Positions 59,796 through 64,000 of a DNA stretch of 64,000 bases are shown here, in pieces (position 1 is the first letter of the stretch; every line of letters starts with the position of its first letter). A model generated the notes under the pieces. The model did no database searches. It saw only the letters and a list, made by a program, of their open reading frames with translations, and was not told where the DNA came from. The DNA is taken from contig NZ_CANNGQ010000001.1 of the NCBI RefSeq assembly GCF_947504145.1, forward strand, positions 620,001-684,000, written 5' to 3'. Source of the DNA: an uncultured Microbulbifer sp. GTDB taxonomy: Bacteria; Pseudomonadota; Gammaproteobacteria; Pseudomonadales; Cellvibrionaceae. A program made the position numbers and the translations under genes.

Positions 59796-61273
59796 GCGCG
59801 GTAGCACCTGTTGCCGGGGCGGCATCCCCGACCACCCTGTTTGATAAATTGTGGCAGGCCCACGAAGTGCGCCTGCTCCCGGGCGGGGACTCGCTGATTT
59901 ATATTGACCGGATCTTTCTGCACGAGCGCACGGGATCCATCGCCCTGCAAAGCCTGGAAAGTGCCGGCTACCCGGTGCGCGATCCGCAGCGGGTGTTCTG
60001 CACCATGGATCACATCGTCGACACTTTTCCCGGGCGCGGGGACAAAACCCTGATGCCTTCCGGTACCGACTTTATTGTGGCAACCCGTGCAGCGGCGAAT
60101 AAAAGTGGGGTGCAGCTGTTTGATGTTGATCACCCGGACCAGGGTATAGCCCATGTGATTTCACCGGAGCAGGGCATTGCACTCCCCGGTCTTACCCTGG
60201 TATGCCCGGATAGCCACACCTGCAGTCTCGGTGCTGTTGGGGCGCTGGCCTGGGGCATTGGCTCCAGTGAGGCGGAGCACGCGCTGGCCACCAATACCTT
60301 GCGGGTGCGCAAGCCCAGGACCATGCGCGTAACCGTGCGCGGTCAATTGAAGCCGGGGGTAACCGCCAAGGATCTGATTCTGCATCTTATTAGCGCCTAT
60401 GGTGCCGACGGCGGCAGCGGTTACGCGGTGGAATTCGCCGGCAGTGCTATCGAGGCGCTGGGCGTGGAAGCCCGCCTCACACTGTGCAATATGGCCGTCG
60501 AATTTTCTGCGTTTACCGGCTTGATTGCACCCGATGCAATCACCGAAGCCTATTTTAAAGGGCGGGATCACGCACCCAGCGCAGATGATTGGGATCAGGC
60601 CGCGGACTATTGGCGCAGTTTGCGCAGTGATGTGGACGCGGTGTTCGACCGCGAAATTATCCTCGATGCCGATGCAATACAGCCAATGGTGACCTGGGGC
60701 ACCAGTCCGGAGCACGCGGTGCCCGTAAGCGGCTGCGCGCCCGACCCACACAACTTTCCCTCCGCCGGGGCAGAGTCCGCGCAGAAAGCGCTGGATTACC
60801 AGGGGATTGCGCCGGGGCAGGTGATGGCCGAGTTGGCTATTGATGCCGCGTTTATCGGTTCCTGTACCAATAGCCGCATCAGCGACTTGCGCTTGGCGGC
60901 CAGTATCCTGCGCGGCAAAAAAATTGCCCCCGGTGTGGCCGGCGTTGTGGTGCCTGGGTCCCGCCGGGTGAAGCGGCAGGCGGAAGCGGAAGGGCTCCAC
61001 AAGATTTTTATCGAGAGCGGCTTTGAGTGGCGGGATTCCGGATGCTCCATGTGCTTCTACGCCGGTGGCGAAACCTTTGGTCCCGGAAAGCGGGTCGTTT
61101 CAAGCACCAATCGCAATTTTGAGGGGCGGCAGGGCCCCGGTACGCGCACACACCTGGCAAGCCCTGCGACCGTCGCGGCATCGGCCATTGCCGGTTGTAT
61201 TCGCGCCGCGGTACCTGAAGAGAACATGTATACCGGAGCGGACGCGGCGGCACTACAGGAGGCAATTGGATGA
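59792..61273 (+). CDS. LeuC-type aconitase-fold large subunit (isopropylmalate/dialkylmaleate hydratase-like)
   Basis: A 493-residue large subunit of a LeuCD-type hydro-lyase. The [4Fe-4S] cysteines are seen in IGSCTNSR and in GCSMCFYAGG. The N-terminal DRIFLHERTG and the CPDSHTCSLGAVGALAWG motif are family hallmarks. Related enzymes hydrate 2-isopropylmaleate, citraconate or 2,3-dimethylmaleate. It is coupled by ATGA overlaps to the gene before (59067) and to the small subunit after. No leuA or leuB is nearby, arguing for a catabolic rather than leucine-making role. Confidence 0.93.
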   Translation: MSAVAPVAGAASPTTLFDKLWQAHEVRLLPGGDSLIYIDRIFLHERTGSIALQSLESAGYPVRDPQRVFCTMDHIVDTFPGRGDKTLMPSGTDFIVATRAAANKSGVQLFDVDHPDQGIAHVISPEQGIALPGLTLVCPDSHTCSLGAVGALAWGIGSSEAEHALATNTLRVRKPRTMRVTVRGQLKPGVTAKDLILHLISAYGADGGSGYAVEFAGSAIEALGVEARLTLCNMAVEFSAFTGLIAPDAITEAYFKGRDHAPSADDWDQAADYWRSLRSDVDAVFDREIILDADAIQPMVTWGTSPEHAVPVSGCAPDPHNFPSAGAESAQKALDYQGIAPGQVMAELAIDAAFIGSCTNSRISDLRLAASILRGKKIAPGVAGVVVPGSRRVKRQAEAEGLHKIFIESGFEWRDSGCSMCFYAGGETFGPGKRVVSSTNRNFEGRQGPGTRTHLASPATVAASAIAGCIRAAVPEENMYTGADAAALQEAIG

Positions 61274-61929
61274 AGGCGTTTACAACGCACACCGGTGTTG
61301 CCGCACCTTTGCTGCGGCGCAATATTGATACCGATGCCATTATTCCCTCGCGGGAGATGAAGCGGGTATCCAAACTGGGTTTGGGCGAGGGGCTATTTGC
61401 CGCGTGGCGCTATACCATGCCCGGCGGTCGCGAGGCCAACCCCGCGTTTGTGCTGAATCAGCCGGCGTATGCCAATACCTCGATCGTACTTTCCGGTGAA
61501 AACTTTGGCTGCGGTTCGTCGCGAGAGCACGCGGTTTGGGCGCTGGTCGAATACGGTATTCGCGCGATTATCGCGGAGAGTTTCGGGGCAATTTTTCACA
61601 CCAATTGCATTCGCAACGGCGTATTGCCGGTGGTGTTGCCCGCACGGGATATCCGCGCACTGGCAGATTTTGTTCAACAGGATCCGCAGCGCCATTGCCT
61701 CACCATTGACCTGGAGCAGATGCAGGTCACTGGCGAGGGCGGGCAGCACTGTGTGTTTTCCCTCGATGAGGGTGCCCGTGAAATGCTGTTGCAAGGTTTG
61801 GATCCCATTGCGCAGACGTTGCAGGACCGTGAGGCGATTGCGCAGTTTGAGCAGGCGCGGGCGACAGCGCACCCCTGGGCATTTCGCGATTACGCTGGGT
61901 CGGCCGTATCGGCGGAGTTCAAGCCATGA
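61270..61929 (+). CDS. LeuD-type aconitase-fold small subunit
   Basis: A 219-residue small (swivel) subunit with LLRRNIDTDAIIPSREM and GENFGCGSSREHAVWAL, the active-site segment of LeuD. It overlaps the LeuC-type gene (ATGA) and the next PrpD gene (ATGA). Together with LeuC it should hydrate or dehydrate a substituted maleate; 2-ethyl-3-methylmaleate from a maleimide is the proposed substrate. Confidence 0.93.
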   Translation: MKAFTTHTGVAAPLLRRNIDTDAIIPSREMKRVSKLGLGEGLFAAWRYTMPGGREANPAFVLNQPAYANTSIVLSGENFGCGSSREHAVWALVEYGIRAIIAESFGAIFHTNCIRNGVLPVVLPARDIRALADFVQQDPQRHCLTIDLEQMQVTGEGGQHCVFSLDEGAREMLLQGLDPIAQTLQDREAIAQFEQARATAHPWAFRDYAGSAVSAEFKP

Positions 61930-63323
61930 AGCGCCCGTCGACAATATTGACCGAGCTGGTCGAGCTTCTGCAGCGTTCGCCCAGCGATGCAGATCTGGAC
62001 CGGGCACAATGGCACCTGCTGGACTGGGTAGGGTGCGCAACGCTGGGGGTGCAGAGCCCTGTGGCCGAAAAAATCGCGCGTACGCTGTCGCGTTTTGGCG
62101 GGAGCGGGGATCATTTCTGTGTGGATGGTCAGCGCTACGCGTGGGCCGATGCATTGTGGCTAAATGCGGCGGTGGGCAATGTTCTGGAAATGGACGATGT
62201 GCACCGCACATCAACGCTGCACCCGGGCCCGGTGGTGATCCCGGCGGCACTGGCGGTGGCTCAGGAAATCAAGGCGTCACCGCGGCAACTGTTACAGGCG
62301 ATAGTGATCGGCTACGAGGCGGTGATACGTATCGGCCGCTCACTGGGCCGGGGTCATTATCGCTACTATCACAACACCTCTACCTGCGGCAGCTTTGGTG
62401 CAGCGGCGGCTGCCGCGAGCCTGTTGCAACTGTCGCCGGAGCAGTGGGTGTGGGCGCTGGGTAACGCTGGCACACGCACCGGCGGGCTTTGGCAGATGCG
62501 TCATGAACCGACCGACAGCAAGCAGCTACACAACGCCGAGGCAGCGCGCACCGGTGTGATGGCCGCAATGCTGGCGGCGGAAGAATTTCGCGGCCCGGCG
62601 CGGTTGCTGGAAGGCGCGCAAGGCTTGTACGGCGCTACCTCCGCGGATGCGATGCCGGAAGCGGTAACCGCAGATCCGGAAGGTCCCTGGTTGATCTTTG
62701 ATTGCAGTTTTAAGCCCTGGCCTGCCTGCCGGCACACCCACAGTGCAATCGACGGCGCCTTGGCCCTGGACTTGAACTCAGGCCAGGTTCGGGAAATCGA
62801 ATCGGTGACAGTGGCGACCTATGCCGAAGCGCTGACATTTTGTGATCGGCCGCTACCCGCCGACCGAATTCAGGCGCAATTCAGTCTGCAACACTGTGTT
62901 GCCATCTGCCTGCTGGAGGGGCGGCCACGCCTGGCGTCCTTCGAGGCGGATAAGTTACATCGCCCGTCGGTAGCCGCTTTGCGAGGCAAGGTGCGGGTGC
63001 TCGAAGACCAGGATATTTCCCGGGAATATCCACAGCAGTTTGGTGCTCGGGTCAGCGTGCGCTTCAATGATGGCAGTGAGCAGGTGGTACAGATTGCCGA
63101 TGCCTGGGGCGATCCGGAAAACCCGTTACAACGTCAGGATCTAATGGATAAGTGCCATACCCTGATGTCCGCGGCGCAGGTAAACGGGGGCGCGATTGAC
63201 AAAGTGTGTGAATCGACGCTTCAGCTGCTTGGTGCGGCGTCGCTGGATGGGTGGTTTGCGTCGCTAACCGATGCGCTTGCAGGTAAACCGGAGAGGAAAC
63301 CTGAAAGGAAACCGGAAAAATAG
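61926..63323 (+). CDS. MmgE/PrpD-family protein 2
   Basis: A 465-residue MmgE/PrpD protein, only distantly like the one at 52296. It has LLDWVGCATLGVQS, VLEMDDVHRTSTLHPGPVVIPAALAVAQ and WPACRHTHSAIDGAL, with the His and Asp residues expected near the active site. It is coupled to LeuD by an ATGA overlap. The C-terminus ends in an imperfect ERKP/ERKPEK repeat. It is the last gene before a strong bidirectional terminator. Dehydration or decarboxylation of an alkylated acid is likely. Confidence 0.9.
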   Translation: MKRPSTILTELVELLQRSPSDADLDRAQWHLLDWVGCATLGVQSPVAEKIARTLSRFGGSGDHFCVDGQRYAWADALWLNAAVGNVLEMDDVHRTSTLHPGPVVIPAALAVAQEIKASPRQLLQAIVIGYEAVIRIGRSLGRGHYRYYHNTSTCGSFGAAAAAASLLQLSPEQWVWALGNAGTRTGGLWQMRHEPTDSKQLHNAEAARTGVMAAMLAAEEFRGPARLLEGAQGLYGATSADAMPEAVTADPEGPWLIFDCSFKPWPACRHTHSAIDGALALDLNSGQVREIESVTVATYAEALTFCDRPLPADRIQAQFSLQHCVAICLLEGRPRLASFEADKLHRPSVAALRGKVRVLEDQDISREYPQQFGARVSVRFNDGSEQVVQIADAWGDPENPLQRQDLMDKCHTLMSAAQVNGGAIDKVCESTLQLLGAASLDGWFASLTDALAGKPERKPERKPEK

Positions 63324-63357
63324 TCGAGAAGGACAGAGCCGGGGATACCCCAAAAAT

Positions 63358-63383
63358 AACCGGAGCACTGGCTCCGGTTTTTT
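63358..63383. terminator. Bidirectional terminator between PrpD 2 and the CoA-transferase gene
   Basis: ACCGGAGC / GCTCCGGT with a 4-base loop is followed by six Ts on the plus strand. A preceding A-rich run makes it work on the minus strand too, where the transferase gene ends at 63402. Confidence 0.92.
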
Positions 63384-63401
63384 CGTTGGGCGCAGTGCGC
63401 A

Positions 63402-64000
63402 TCAGGCCTCGGCGGTTTCCTTTTGTGGCGTGTTCGCTTTGTCCCGCAGAATGCCGCGATCGATCAGGTCCTGAATATCCTGTTCGCTCAAGCCCGCGGC
63501 ACGCGCAATTTCCGTACTGTGCTGGCCGGCGAGGGGCAGGTTGTGTCGAACACCCGGACGGTGAATATCGGCACCGTGTCCCAACTCAATGGGCAGTGCC
63601 GGCAAACGCGCGCTGCCGCCTTCCGGTAAATCCAGGTCGAGCAGGCCACCGCCGTGGTTGAGGTGCGGGTCGTCAAATAAATCGGCGGGTTTGTTGATGG
63701 GGGCGAAGGGAATGCCGGCGCGATCGAGGCGCTGCATCATTTCTTCCTTACTGAGGCTGGCGAACAGGGCTTCGATCTGTGGAATCAGGGTTTCCCGGGC
63801 GGCTACCCGTCCGGCATTGGTTGCCAGGTCTTCGTTCGCTGCCAGCTCATCGAGCGCAAACTCCGCGCAGAAGGCCCGCCACAGGGTGTCACTCACCACG
63901 CCGACAAACACTCGCTCGCCCTCGGCGCTGTGGAAAATATCGTAGATGGACCAGGCACTGCGGCGCACGGACATGGGCGGGGGTTCTTCGCCAGTGACCG
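63402..64000 (-). CDS. Class III CoA-transferase, C-terminal part (cut by window edge)
   Basis: The C-terminal 199 codons of a CaiB/BaiF-type CoA-transferase. The visible residues include YDIFHSAEGERVFVGVVSDTLWRAFCAEF, AGIPFAPINKPADLFDDPHL and LGHGAD, typical of the family's second half. The reading frame stays open beyond 63974 (PPPMSVRR) to the right edge, so an internal Met at 63974 is not the real start and the catalytic Asp lies outside the window. A second transferase of this family is at 24039. Confidence 0.9.
   Translation of the reverse strand, partial: VTGEEPPPMSVRRSAWSIYDIFHSAEGERVFVGVVSDTLWRAFCAEFALDELAANEDLATNAGRVAARETLIPQIEALFASLSKEEMMQRLDRAGIPFAPINKPADLFDDPHLNHGGGLLDLDLPEGGSARLPALPIELGHGADIHRPGVRHNLPLAGQHSTEIARAAGLSEQDIQDLIDRGILRDKANTPQKETAEA

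Noticed and set aside
59792-61929. LeuC/LeuD as leucine biosynthesis genes
   Set aside because: No leuA or leuB is near; the pair is coupled to a PrpD-type gene and an unknown gene in a catabolic setting.

Overview
The window reads as a chromosomal segment of a heterotrophic, probably marine gammaproteobacterium. This is inferred from the two TonB-dependent receptors, the moderately high GC, the abundant GTG/TTG starts and the operon style; no rRNA or other lineage marker is present. It is almost entirely catabolic: 56 protein genes, two of them cut by the window edges. No tRNA, rRNA, insertion sequence, prophage or CRISPR array was seen, and no gene-free gap exceeds 300 bp.

The most striking content is a set of genes resembling the plant chlorophyll-breakdown ('PAO/phyllobilin') pathway. 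Four small proteins (10530-11276, 29297-30145, 32686-33495, 43993-44727) share the core pattern of red chlorophyll catabolite reductase / ferredoxin-dependent bilin reductases. Two short-chain dehydrogenases (6129-6944, 33515-34324) look like NOL/NYC1 chlorophyll b reductase. A Rieske oxygenase (47200-48390) is of the pheophorbide a oxygenase general type. An alpha/beta hydrolase (4103-5137) could act as a chlorophyllase-like esterase. Around them lie a rubredoxin-rubredoxin reductase fusion, a flavin reductase, a biliverdin-reductase-B-like NAD(P)-binding protein, an animal-type haem peroxidase, a methyltransferase, and several beta-rich proteins of unknown function including a DUF1838 protein.

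The second theme fits disposal of the maleimide or half-amide pieces that oxidised tetrapyrroles yield. It comprises a PuuE/imidase-type CE4 hydrolase (51352-52296), an isochorismatase-fold maleamate-amidase-like protein (15104-15724), an amidase-signature enzyme (55236-56645), two maleate-isomerase/arylmalonate-decarboxylase family proteins (16997-17830, 19190-19966), a LeuC/LeuD-type hydratase (59792-61929), two MmgE/PrpD proteins, an isocitrate-lyase-family lyase (28366-29262), and a CoA-transferase plus HMG-CoA-lyase pair (24039-26192). Together these could take dialkylmaleimides through dialkylmaleates and dialkylmalates to pyruvate/2-oxoacids and short acids. This is an inference from gene families, not a demonstrated pathway.

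Layout: 1-5869 minus-strand genes (Crp/Fnr regulator, flavin reductase, unknown, rubredoxin reductase, hydrolase, unknown); 6129-6944 SDR; 7025-8368 MFS; 8619-19966 plus-strand run from the nitrilase-like protein to the second isomerase, tightly coupled from 12739; 20149-26712 receptor, membrane protein, CoA enzymes and DUF2141; 26820-31543 minus operon (MFS, RCCR-like, lyase, ALDH); 31826-32581 exported unknown; 32686-36383 minus operon (DUF1838, epimerase, SDR, RCCR-like); 36657-48390 receptor, BLVRB-like, TetR, peroxidase, RCCR-like, unknown, membrane protein, GST and Rieske; 48616-50208 minus methyltransferase pair; 50352-63323 maleimide/dicarboxylate module; 63402-64000 partial CoA-transferase.

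Two regulatory signals link the genes. A TTGA-N6-TCAA palindrome (FNR/FixK-type) recurs before the RCCR, SDR, TetR, Rieske, methyltransferase and imidase units; the Crp/Fnr protein at 230-919 carries a matching recognition helix. A paired ACTT-NN-AAGT operator, two copies exactly 21 bp apart, lies beside both the TetR/peroxidase divergence and the DUF1838/receptor divergence, and presumably binds the TetR protein.
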